DNA from: Chitinophagaceae bacterium
Lineage (GTDB): Bacteria > Bacteroidota > Bacteroidia > Chitinophagales > Chitinophagaceae
Assembly (NCBI GenBank): GCA_023251335.1
Contig: JAHEZA010000041.1
Location: 1 to 11,186, forward strand
Direction of reading: 5' to 3'
DNA length: 11,186 bases
The first letter of the stretch is position 1; each line of letters opens with the position of its first letter. Shown here piece by piece: positions 1 through 6,887 of the stretch. Both the position numbers and the translations under genes were made by a program. The notes under the pieces were generated by a model. The model saw only the letters and a list, made by a program, of their open reading frames with translations, was not told the origin of the DNA and did not search any database.

Positions 1-25
1 ATCCCTGCTGCTTGTGAAAGGGCGG

Positions 26-33
26 CAAAAATA
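26..33 (-). promoter_or_regulatory. Promoter-like -7 box pointing out of the left edge
   Basis: Read on the minus strand this is TATTTTTG, an exact match to the Bacteroidota -7 core TAnnTTTG, followed directly by CCGCCC. It lies about 70 bases downstream of the murI stop codon and would drive a gene or stable RNA beyond the left edge. I see no TTG at the usual -33 spacing, so the call rests on the -7 box and the GC-rich stretch after it. What it transcribes cannot be seen here. Confidence 0.4.
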
Positions 34-101
34 AGAAAAGATTTGTTAATTACCGCTACTGATTTTGTGAAATTTCTACTTAAAAGAAATCCGGATAATA
101 A

Positions 102-926
102 CTATAGATTCACGTGCCTGGAATTTACTTTTTCACCAAAAAAGATTTCCGAATGCTTATCAAAATCAGATGGAGCGTCTGTAGTAAAAAATTGCAAATT
201 CCTTTGTTTACTACACCTTGCTTCCATTTCAGGATGTCGTTTCAGATAATCTGCAAGGCTGCCAGCCACTATCGGCCCCTGCGATACCACTTTTATGTTT
301 TCCGGCAGAAATTGATTTATTTTTTCAAGAAGCAATGGATAATGTGTACATGCAAGCAGGATGGTATCTATTTTCGGTGATTTGTTCAATAAAATATCAA
401 TATCTTTTTTTATAAAATAATCTGCTCCACTATCGGTGTATTCGTTATTTTCTACCAGCGGTACCCACATCGGGGAGGCGTGCTGATACACTTTTGCATC
501 CGGGAAAAAATTCGCTATTTCTATCAGGTACGAATCGGATTGCACCGTTCCTTTTGTTCCCAGAATTCCTATATGCTTTGATGATGAATAATTGCCGATA
601 ATTTCAGCAGTAGGTCTGATCACGCCCAGCACTCTTTTTTCAGGGTGATGAACAGGAAGGTACTTTTGCTGAATGGTCCTCAAAGCCTTGGCCGAAGCTG
701 TATTGCATGCAAGAATGATTAACGGGCAGCCTTGTGCGAACAGCCATTTGACGCATTGCAACGTATAATCATAAACCGTTTCAAAGGATCGTGCTCCATA
801 AGGCGACCTGGCATTATCGCCGAGATAGAGATAATCATAATCAGGTAATAATTTTTTTATTTCCTTTAGAACGGTAAGGCCACCATAGCCGGAATCAAAA
901 ATACCAATTGGAGCGGAAGTGATCAT
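102..926 (-). CDS. murI: Glutamate racemase
   Basis: Interconverts L- and D-glutamate, supplying the D-Glu that MurD adds to the peptidoglycan stem peptide in the cytoplasm. The 274-residue length is normal for the family. Visible family signatures are the N-terminal GIFDSGYGGLTV (D11-S12), the GDNARSPYG segment (about 36-44), the first catalytic cysteine in LACNTAS (C74), and the second in LACTHYPLL (C193, followed by T194-H195). The ATG at 926 is the only sensible start, because the conserved Asp-Ser lies ten residues after it. The gene is separated from the upstream ompH gene by 62 bases holding a strong terminator-like hairpin, so it may be a separate transcript or depend on read-through. 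A TATTTTTG sequence ends only four bases before the ATG, which is too close for a normal leader. Confidence 0.96.
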   Translation of the reverse strand: MITSAPIGIFDSGYGGLTVLKEIKKLLPDYDYLYLGDNARSPYGARSFETVYDYTLQCVKWLFAQGCPLIILACNTASAKALRTIQQKYLPVHHPEKRVLGVIRPTAEIIGNYSSSKHIGILGTKGTVQSDSYLIEIANFFPDAKVYQHASPMWVPLVENNEYTDSGADYFIKKDIDILLNKSPKIDTILLACTHYPLLLEKINQFLPENIKVVSQGPIVAGSLADYLKRHPEMEARCSKQRNLQFFTTDAPSDFDKHSEIFFGEKVNSRHVNL

Positions 927-930
927 TTAT

Positions 931-969
931 CAAAAATAAACAAGCCACTCCAATTAAGGGAGTGGCTTG
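931..969 (-). terminator. Intrinsic terminator after the first ompH gene
   Basis: An 11-bp perfect stem (arms 941-951 and 959-969, CAAGCCACTCC on the plus strand) with a 7-base loop is followed on the minus strand by the T-rich tail TTTATTTTTG. It lies 19 bases past the ompH stop codon and ends just before the murI start. It should end transcripts coming from bamA/ompH. The plus-strand side is also moderately T-rich, but no plus-strand gene is present. Confidence 0.8.
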
Positions 970-988
970 ACAAATTATTTGCTTTTTA

Positions 989-1531
989 TTATTTCCCGGG
1001 AGCAGCAGCCGGAGGGGTTGTTGCGGGTTCTTTCAAGCCAAGCTTCTTCATTACCAATGGGCCTAAATCATTTGCGGGTGGCATTACTATTAATGCTTCT
1101 CTTGGCATTACGTAAGTGTAACCATTTTCTTTGGCTACTGATTCGATAGCCTCCTGCAATTTTTTCTGTATCGGAACAGAAAGTTCTTGTCTTTTTTGTG
1201 CAAAATCGTTTTGAATTTTTTGCTGTTCGCCAGATAGTTCCTGGCTTTGCTTTTGTAATTCGTTTCTTTTCACTTCTTTAAGACTTGCGTTCATTGTGGC
1301 TGAGTCTTTAATAAATTTTTGTAACGATTCATTAAAAGCATCCTGCTTGTCTTGCGCATTTTGATAAAGTGATTGCTGATACTGGTCTAATTGCTTTTGA
1401 ATCGTTGCAGCTTCAGGCATTAGCTGTATTATTTCATCTGCACTGATGTAACCAATTTTTTGAGCATTTGTTGTCGTGGTAAATCCGAATATTCCGGTAG
1501 AAATACAAAGGACGATGAGAAATTGTTTCAT
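989..1531 (-). CDS. OmpH/Skp-family periplasmic chaperone (paralogue 1)
   Basis: Predicted periplasmic holdase that keeps unfolded outer membrane proteins soluble on their way to BamA. The 180-residue product has a signal peptide (about residues 1-23, ending TTTTNA before QKIGYI), then the short Skp beta segment (KIGYISADEIIQLMPEA). A long charged, Gln/Lys-rich helical region typical of Skp tentacles follows (about 45-130), then a second beta part (YTYVMPREALIVMPP) and a Pro/Ala-rich tail. I chose the ATG at 1531. A TTG at 1567 would add 12 residues in front of the signal peptide and lies inside a perfect -7 box. It is the second of two tandem homologues downstream of bamA, 75 bases after the first with this start, and is followed by a terminator. 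The two copies are clearly diverged, so partial specialisation is possible. Confidence 0.9.
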   Translation of the reverse strand: MKQFLIVLCISTGIFGFTTTTNAQKIGYISADEIIQLMPEAATIQKQLDQYQQSLYQNAQDKQDAFNESLQKFIKDSATMNASLKEVKRNELQKQSQELSGEQQKIQNDFAQKRQELSVPIQKKLQEAIESVAKENGYTYVMPREALIVMPPANDLGPLVMKKLGLKEPATTPPAAAPGK

Positions 1532-1564
1532 GTTTGTTTTAAGGTTTGATTTATATAAAGTGTT

Positions 1565-1572
1565 CAAAATTA
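1565..1572 (-). promoter_or_regulatory. Promoter -7 box for ompH paralogue 1
   Basis: The minus strand reads TAATTTTG, a perfect TAnnTTTG core, about 33 bases before the chosen ATG and after the stop codon of the preceding ompH gene. This would give the second chaperone gene a short leader of roughly 28 bases and its own transcription. No TTG is seen at the expected -33 distance, so strength is uncertain. Confidence 0.45.
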
Positions 1573-1606
1573 TCTTTTAGGCTGCACCTGTTTTTTTGTT
1601 TTACAA

Positions 1607-2119
1607 TTATTTAACACCCAATTCTTTCAACACATCATCACTCTTGTCCAATTTTGGGTCGGCAAATATAACGGTAATTCCATCACTTTTATCTAAAATG
1701 AAATCATATAATTTTGTAGCTGCCAGCTTTTGAATAGCGTTGTAAACCTTATCCTGAATGGGTTTTATCAGTTCTTCGCGCTTTTTAAATAAATCGCCCT
1801 CGTAGCCAAATCTTTTTCGTTGCAGATCGCGCACCTCTTTTTCTTTATTATAAATTTCATCTTCCCTTTTCTTCTTCAGTTCATCACTGAGCATCACTTT
1901 TTCTGCATCGTACTCCTTATACATTTTGTCCAGGTCAGCTGATTTTTGATCTATTTCCTGTTGCCACATCTTACTGAACTGATCCAATTTCGTTTGCGCG
2001 TCATTATATTCTGGTAATTTATTAAGAATATACTTTGAATCAATGACTGCATAGCGTTGCGAAAAGGCACTTCCTGCAAATGCAAACAACGTGAAAAAAA
2101 TAAATAGCAATTTTTTCAT
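1607..2119 (-). CDS. OmpH/Skp-family periplasmic chaperone (paralogue 2)
   Basis: Second Skp-like chaperone, 170 residues, the copy nearest bamA. It has a clear signal peptide (residues 1-20, MKKLLFIF...GSAFS, cleaved before QRYAVID), the conserved N-terminal strand RYAVIDSKYILNKLPEY, and a long charged coiled-coil region (about 45-115, rich in Lys/Glu/Asp and containing DLQRKRFGYEGDLF). A C-terminal beta part (YDFILDKSDGITVIFADPKLD) closes the domain. It ends in GVK with no extra tail, unlike its downstream paralogue. The ATG at 2119 sits directly before the signal peptide. It lies 111 bases after bamA. I find no convincing TAnnTTTG box in that gap, so it may be co-transcribed with bamA. Family knowledge says Skp trimers carry BamA substrates; partner choice here is inference. 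Confidence 0.92.
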   Translation of the reverse strand: MKKLLFIFFTLFAFAGSAFSQRYAVIDSKYILNKLPEYNDAQTKLDQFSKMWQQEIDQKSADLDKMYKEYDAEKVMLSDELKKKREDEIYNKEKEVRDLQRKRFGYEGDLFKKREELIKPIQDKVYNAIQKLAATKLYDFILDKSDGITVIFADPKLDKSDDVLKELGVK

Positions 2120-2176
2120 GATAAAATATTTTTTAGATTACTGTTTTATAAGTTTTCCTCTAATTTAAACATATAA

Positions 2177-2189
2177 CAGTAAACGAACA
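2177..2189 (+). repeat. CAGTAAACGAA element, copy 1 (bamA-ompH gap)
   Basis: CAGTAAACGAACA on the plus strand. The same 13 bases occur inverted at 7913-7925, and the first 11 occur again at 11061-11071. All three are intergenic. Similarity to the 7913 copy continues for about 26 more bases with some mismatches, so this could be part of a roughly 39-base dispersed element or a shared regulatory site. Function is unknown. Confidence 0.5.
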
Positions 2190-2230
2190 AATACCCGAAA
2201 TTTCTGTTTAAACTGATGATGTAACAATTG

Positions 2231-5029
2231 TTATTCTGGTTCCTGGCCTAACATGAAGGTAAACTTGCCTGCTCCTTTGAAGCCTTGACCCGGCTGCATT
2301 CTGTCAATACCGATTCCATAATCAAATCCAAGCAAGCCAAACATGGGCAGATAAAAACGCGCGCCAAGACCGACAGATCTGCGCAATTTGAATGGATTAT
2401 ACTCTTTAAAACTATACCATCCGTTAGCCGCTTCAAAAAATGCAAGTCCATAAATAGTACTACTTGCAGCGGTGCTAAATGGATAGCGCATCTCTACAGT
2501 ATATTTATTGAATATCGTAAAAAATTCAGTGGCCTGGCTTATGTCGGGATTTATTTTCGGATTTGAGGTCTGGTACACCGGGTATCCCCTGTGAGCAACA
2601 ATGTCGTATCCTAATATGCCATAGTTATTACTTAGCCCTGCATCACCAAGTTGAAAACGGCCAAAAGGCGATGCAAATGCGTGTTCGGAATATTTACCTA
2701 TAAACCCATATTTTGCGGCACCATAAAGTATAAACTGCTTATTGTGCTCCGCTCCATGTGCCTCTCCTATCGGCACATAGAATTGTGCTGTAAAGCGTTC
2801 TTTATGATATTCGATCCAATCATATTGCTTAGTTACAGGTAAAGCGGTTCCTCCTCTGAACAATGAATATGGCGGCGTCATTTCTGCGCTGAATATGAAA
2901 TTAGATCCTCCTGTAGGGAAAATAGGGTTTGGTCCTGCCGAACTACGTGCAAGCGTAATCTTTAAGTTTGCGTTGTTAGACGTTCCATTATAAAGTCCCG
3001 GAATAATATTGTAATTTTTAAGCCTGTATTGCAAAAAGTTTACCTGGTAAACCAGTGTAAAAAAGTCATCCGGCCATCTCAATTGTTTTCCGAGTGAAAG
3101 ACTGAATCCAACTGTTTTAATAAAGGAAGAATCCGAAAACCGCTTGTCATAAGCTCCCGTTTGGGGATTATAAGCATTGGCATATTTGGTATTATAGTAA
3201 CTAATGGTAAACGGATTCCTTTTTTTACCACCGAGCCATGGTTCCGTAAACGAAACGTTATAAGAACGGAATTGCTTGCCGTTACCCTGAGCTCTTAAGC
3301 TTAATCTTTGTCCATCGCCCACGGGCAAAGGATCCCAAGCCTTCTTGTTAAAAATATTGTAGATTGAGAAGTTGTTAAAGGTGACGCCTAAAGTACCCGT
3401 GAGGCCGATGCCGCCCCCAAAACCTGCAGAAAGTTCCAATTGATCAGATGATTTTTCTTCAAGGTTCCATGTAATATCCACTGTTCCATCACCTTGGTTT
3501 GGAACGATACCCGGATTAATTTTTTCAGCATCAAAATATCCCAATTGTGAAAGTTCGCGTTGTGTACGGATAATTTTCTCACGACTGAATTTTTCTCCCG
3601 GAATGGTACGTAATTCACGCCGTATTACATATTCCTTAGTTTTATCATTGCCGGCTATTTCCACCTTTCCGATAGTAGCCTGGGGTCCTTCTATAATACG
3701 TATTTCATGATCTATCGTGTCATTATAAACTGCTGTTTCTACAGCGTGTATCTGAAAAAATAAATAACCATCATCCTGGTATTGGCTGGAGATATCTCCA
3801 CCCTGTGCCGAAGGTGTTACACCCAATCTTTTATTAAGGGTCTCCGCATCATAAATATCTCCTTTCTTAATTCCCAGGAACAAACTCAATATAGAATCAG
3901 AATATTTGGTGTTTCCTTTCCAGGTGATATTTCCGAAATAATAGCGATGTCCTTCAGATAATTTGATAGCCACATCCATATTTCCGTTAGCAACAGAATA
4001 AGTAGTATCGGCTACTATAGCCGCATCTCTGAATCCAAGCGAATTATAATAATCTAGTATTTTGCTTTTGTCTTCGAGGTATTTTTTCTCATTAAATTTC
4101 GCAGAGCTGAATAATTTAAAACGGAAATATGGATCAATGAGGTCTTCCGTTTTAGATGGGAAAAGATAACCGTTCTGACCAAGATATTCATGGAAAGTGA
4201 GATGATTATTTTTGGTGGTGTCGTACACATTAATGTCAGGCACGGGATATAAAGTAAACTTGCTTTGCTCATGAGTTCCTTTCATCTTCTTTTTTATTGT
4301 CCGATCAGAAATCGAATCATTCCCTGCGAGGTAAATATTATTAATTCTTACTTTCTCATTTTTATTGATTATAAAAAGAAGATTTACCGCGTTGTCTGCT
4401 TTTGTATCTTTTTCCTCGTTGATCTTTACATCTACATTTCTAAATCCTTTATCGACATAGAACTTTTTAATCATTGCCACGGATGAAACTTTAAACCCTT
4501 GGGTAACCCGGGTTACTTTTCCTTTTTTTATGTCAAGTTTTTTGGTAAGGTCATCTGTTTCGGTCTTACTGATACCTTTGAATTTGAAATTAGAAAGAAT
4601 AGGCCTGTCTGTAATATGTATTTCTATGGAAAGATCGGTTCCCTTAAGATCAGTCAAATAAATTTCTACATTAGAGACAAGGTTCTGTTTCCACAAGTTG
4701 GTGATCGCATTAGAGAAATCATCACTGCCCGGAAGTGTGAGTTTATCGCCTATAGCAAGGCCAGAGATGGAAATGACAAGATTTGGATCAAAAGTAGTCC
4801 CGGAAACAGCTATATGAGAAAGGGTATATTGTTTCGGAGTTTTGGAATTAAAAATATTTTCAAGTTCCACATTTACCGAGGAAGGGATCGTATCGGTGAC
4901 AGCAGGAGAAAGCGGTACAGAGTCGTTTTCAATGTGACTTATCGAATCCTGAACAATTTGTGCAGAAGCTATAGTTGTGGCAGTGATAGTAATAGCTACC
5001 AAGAATAGGATCTTGTAGATCTTCAGCAT
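2231..5029 (-). CDS. bamA: Outer membrane protein assembly factor BamA (Omp85 family)
   Basis: Central, normally essential subunit that folds and inserts beta-barrel proteins into the outer membrane. The 932 residues (longer than the roughly 810 of E. coli) comprise a signal peptide (1-23, ending TIASA before QIVQ), an acidic Ser/Thr/Pro-rich linker (24-66), five POTRA domains (about 68-143, 144-226, 227-361, 362-448, 449-526) and a 16-strand-type barrel (527-932). Barrel landmarks are FTEPWL (594-599) and the loop-6 signature HRGY, with Arg814-Gly-Tyr. The C-terminal strand ends GKFTFMLGQEPE, so the usual final aromatic is followed by a short polar extension. POTRA3 carries an insertion of about 55 residues (near 253-308). 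The ATG at 5029 precedes the signal peptide. It lies between uppS and the two skp-like genes, matching the phylum's usual order. These genes together form the outer membrane protein export route. Confidence 0.97.
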   Translation of the reverse strand: MLKIYKILFLVAITITATTIASAQIVQDSISHIENDSVPLSPAVTDTIPSSVNVELENIFNSKTPKQYTLSHIAVSGTTFDPNLVISISGLAIGDKLTLPGSDDFSNAITNLWKQNLVSNVEIYLTDLKGTDLSIEIHITDRPILSNFKFKGISKTETDDLTKKLDIKKGKVTRVTQGFKVSSVAMIKKFYVDKGFRNVDVKINEEKDTKADNAVNLLFIINKNEKVRINNIYLAGNDSISDRTIKKKMKGTHEQSKFTLYPVPDINVYDTTKNNHLTFHEYLGQNGYLFPSKTEDLIDPYFRFKLFSSAKFNEKKYLEDKSKILDYYNSLGFRDAAIVADTTYSVANGNMDVAIKLSEGHRYYFGNITWKGNTKYSDSILSLFLGIKKGDIYDAETLNKRLGVTPSAQGGDISSQYQDDGYLFFQIHAVETAVYNDTIDHEIRIIEGPQATIGKVEIAGNDKTKEYVIRRELRTIPGEKFSREKIIRTQRELSQLGYFDAEKINPGIVPNQGDGTVDITWNLEEKSSDQLELSAGFGGGIGLTGTLGVTFNNFSIYNIFNKKAWDPLPVGDGQRLSLRAQGNGKQFRSYNVSFTEPWLGGKKRNPFTISYYNTKYANAYNPQTGAYDKRFSDSSFIKTVGFSLSLGKQLRWPDDFFTLVYQVNFLQYRLKNYNIIPGLYNGTSNNANLKITLARSSAGPNPIFPTGGSNFIFSAEMTPPYSLFRGGTALPVTKQYDWIEYHKERFTAQFYVPIGEAHGAEHNKQFILYGAAKYGFIGKYSEHAFASPFGRFQLGDAGLSNNYGILGYDIVAHRGYPVYQTSNPKINPDISQATEFFTIFNKYTVEMRYPFSTAASSTIYGLAFFEAANGWYSFKEYNPFKLRRSVGLGARFYLPMFGLLGFDYGIGIDRMQPGQGFKGAGKFTFMLGQEPE

Positions 5030-5100
5030 TAAAATCGATTTTTTAATAGGGCGGCAAGTTAAATTTCAATTCTTAAAAGTTTTTGTTAAATCGGCCTGGT

Positions 5101-5156
5101 AATGCTCAATGCTAAAGACAAAGTCCGAAAGCTCAATGCCGAAAGGCTTAAAGCAT
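5101..5156 (+). repeat. Array of eight degenerate 7-base units after uppS
   Basis: Cut into sevens on the plus strand the stretch reads AATGCTC, AATGCTA, AAGACAA, AGTCCGA, AAGCTCA, ATGCCGA, AAGGCTT, AAAGCAT. Most units contain GC three or four bases in, preceded by an A-rich start, with one-base phase slips. It begins four bases beyond the uppS stop codon and occupies nearly half of the uppS-bamA gap. A related array lies at 10100-10134. This is probably an intergenic heptameric repeat; function is unknown. Confidence 0.6.
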
Positions 5157-5160
5157 AGAT

Positions 5161-5898
5161 CTAAAGCTGCTCACTGATCTTGCCAAATCGCCTTTCCCGG
5201 TTTTGATAGTCCAGAAGCGCTTCGTATAAATTTTCCTTTCTGAAATTGGGCCATAATGTATCTGTGAAATACAATTCGGAATAAGCCAGTTGGTATAATA
5301 AAAAATTACTGATCCTATATTCACCACTTGTCCGGATCATTAATTCCGGGTCAGGAAAATTGGCTGTACATAAGTATTGTTTAAATAAATCATCACTAAT
5401 TTCTTCGAGTGAAAGATTGCCGCTTTTTATTTCCTTCCCGATCTCTTTTACAGCATTACAAATTTCCCAGCGGCTGCTATAGCTTAATGCCATTATTAAA
5501 TTTAACCCCGTATTGCCTTTAGTGTCCTCACACGCTTCGTTCAGTTCGTTTAGAGCATTTTCGGGAAGCATCCCTATATTTCCAATTACATGCAGACGAA
5601 TGTTATTTTTATTGAGTGTAGGAACTTCATCGCGTATTGTTTGTACTAATAATTCCATTAATCCTGTGACTTCATCTTTTGGACGGTCCCAGTTTTCTGT
5701 GCTGAAGGCATAAAGAGTCAGGTAGCCAATTTTTAATTCGGCGCATCCTTCCACAATGTTCCGTACACTTTCCACACCGTTAAAGTGGCCATAAAGCCGG
5801 TTTTTGCCTTGTTCTTTTGCCCAGCGTCCATTGCCGTCCATTATGATAGCAATATGGCTTGGGAGTCTTTCAGGAAGTAATTTTTCTTTTAAACTCAT
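5161..5898 (-). CDS. uppS: Undecaprenyl diphosphate synthase (di-trans,poly-cis type)
   Basis: Cis-prenyltransferase that extends farnesyl diphosphate with eight isopentenyl units to C55-PP, the lipid carrier for peptidoglycan and surface glycans; it acts at the cytoplasmic membrane face. All hallmark motifs are present in 245 residues: IAIIMDGNGRWA with the catalytic Asp21, the GH of the next helix, LTLYAFSTENWDRP, and RTSGEYRISNFLLYQ with the diphosphate-binding residues R189, R195 and S197, followed by YSELYFTDTLWPNF. The ATG at 5898 puts the catalytic Asp at the usual distance. The leader is unusual: a terminator-like hairpin with a U7 tail ends just before the start codon, and a promoter-like box sits upstream of it. 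Neighbours are the PorG-like gene upstream and bamA downstream, a common Bacteroidota arrangement. Confidence 0.97.
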   Translation of the reverse strand: MSLKEKLLPERLPSHIAIIMDGNGRWAKEQGKNRLYGHFNGVESVRNIVEGCAELKIGYLTLYAFSTENWDRPKDEVTGLMELLVQTIRDEVPTLNKNNIRLHVIGNIGMLPENALNELNEACEDTKGNTGLNLIMALSYSSRWEICNAVKEIGKEIKSGNLSLEEISDDLFKQYLCTANFPDPELMIRTSGEYRISNFLLYQLAYSELYFTDTLWPNFRKENLYEALLDYQNRERRFGKISEQL

Positions 5899-5904
5899 GG
5901 TGGT

Positions 5905-5937
5905 AAAAAAAGGAAGTCAGGCTCTCGCCGGCCTGAC
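5905..5937 (-). terminator. Terminator-like hairpin in front of uppS
   Basis: Arms GTCAGGC (5916-5922) and GCCTGAC (5931-5937) form a 7-bp stem with an 8-base GC-rich loop. On the minus strand this is followed by TTCC and then seven Ts (5911-5905), six bases before the uppS ATG. It may end transcripts of the PorG-like gene. It lies downstream of the putative uppS -7 box, however, so it could also act as a leader attenuator. Confidence 0.65.
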
Positions 5938-5942
5938 CAAAA

Positions 5943-5950
5943 CAAAAGTA
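5943..5950 (-). promoter_or_regulatory. Promoter -7 box for uppS
   Basis: The minus strand reads TACTTTTG, a perfect TAnnTTTG core, 36 bases past the stop codon of the PorG-like gene. The expected transcription start falls a few bases further on, at or near the foot of the hairpin that precedes uppS. No TTG is found at the -33 position, so this is a moderate call. Confidence 0.4.
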
Positions 5951-5986
5951 AGAAAATTGTTTATACCTTTTTGGTAAAAAAACGTT

Positions 5987-6829
5987 TTATGGTTTGGCGC
6001 TTGGGCAACGGTAAGAAGTAATGTTAAAAGCTATTCCAAAAACAGCCGTTGCATATTGGTCTTTTTGCTTGCTAAAGCCTCTTTGCCGACCCTCAATTCC
6101 TATAGGAGTACCAGTTTCATAGGATCGGTCTTGCATAATTCCCGCGATAGATTTACCACCGGCCGTTGAAGGAAATTTATCAATTCCTACATAAGTGGTA
6201 CTCACATCATCCAGGTAATCGGTAGTTGTAAAACGTTGCGTAATTTCAAAAGAAAGATTTATGTTATCGTTGATGGCGTATTTTACACCAAAGCCAATGG
6301 GAAAACACATGGCGATACTTCCGTACTCTTTTCGTCCCTTATAAAATGTCTGGCCTTCTGTATGCAATGGCCTTAAATATTCTTTTTGGTTTTGATAAAA
6401 GGCATAGGGATCGTAACTAAAAAATCCGACACCGATTGTTGCATAAGGGGTAAAACAATGCTCCCTATCACTCGGGATAAATTTAAAAAAATTGAAATCT
6501 CCCTGCACGGTCAATTCAAAAACATTGCTGTTAAAGCTCAGGTTTCTGCGTTGATCGTATGTATTTTTGCTATATGTATCGCTATACCCCAGCAGAGCGT
6601 AGTTTCCAGAGAGGCGAACTGCGGTATAATTTCCAAATTGTTTCCTGAAAAAAGCACCAAAAGCGACTTTTGGGCGATTGATTGCACCGCGGTTATTAAG
6701 ATCACCAAAGTAATGTGCTAAACCGGCCGTAATTCCAAATTCTCCTTCCTGAACGTATTCTTTCATTTGTGCATACCCACTGAAAGTAAATACAAACGAA
6801 ATGATTAACAGAGCGATAATTTTTTTCAT
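5987..6829 (-). CDS. porG: DUF6089-family outer membrane protein, PorG-like (T9SS)
   Basis: Predicted outer membrane beta-barrel of 280 residues. It has a signal peptide (1-20, ending FSGYA before QMKEYV), then EFGITAGLAHYFGDLNNRG, which resembles the start of DUF6089 proteins, and alternating amphipathic strands with aromatic girdles (for example YATIGVGFFSYDPYAFY, FPIGFGVKYAIND, INLSFEITQRFTTTDYLDD). It ends in a final strand and a short RCPSAKP tail. In P. gingivalis the corresponding protein, PorG, is an outer membrane component associated with the PorK/PorN ring of the type IX secretion system and, as I recall, is encoded just before uppS and bamA, as here. The symbol rests on fold, length and this synteny, not on an alignment. 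It has its own promoter candidate and lies 72 bases after nadK. A general OmpA-like small barrel is the alternative. Confidence 0.72.
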   Translation of the reverse strand: MKKIIALLIISFVFTFSGYAQMKEYVQEGEFGITAGLAHYFGDLNNRGAINRPKVAFGAFFRKQFGNYTAVRLSGNYALLGYSDTYSKNTYDQRRNLSFNSNVFELTVQGDFNFFKFIPSDREHCFTPYATIGVGFFSYDPYAFYQNQKEYLRPLHTEGQTFYKGRKEYGSIAMCFPIGFGVKYAINDNINLSFEITQRFTTTDYLDDVSTTYVGIDKFPSTAGGKSIAGIMQDRSYETGTPIGIEGRQRGFSKQKDQYATAVFGIAFNITSYRCPSAKP

Positions 6830-6887
6830 AAAGTATCGTAAAAATAAACGAAAGTTAAAAGAACGAACAATAGCGGTGAATATTTAA

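Noticed and set aside
1..25. Start of a tRNA or rRNA gene at the left edge
   Set aside because: The -7 box followed by a GC-rich stretch resembles stable-RNA promoters, but the bases up to the edge are too few to show any RNA gene.
931..938. TATTTTTG as a murI promoter
   Set aside because: It is part of the terminator T-tract and ends four bases before the ATG, so a start there would fall at or inside the coding region; not listed as a promoter.
2206..2213. Palindrome GTTTAAAC between bamA and ompH
   Set aside because: An 8-base AT-rich palindrome is expected by chance in DNA of this composition, and there is no U-tract or longer stem.
4499..5008. A 169-codon plus-strand open frame opposite bamA
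   Set aside because: It is entirely antisense to the signal peptide and POTRA region of bamA, has no recognisable domain, and no promoter or ribosome site is evident.
6386..6721. A 111-codon plus-strand open frame opposite the PorG-like gene
   Set aside because: It is a shadow of the minus-strand coding frame with no family resemblance.
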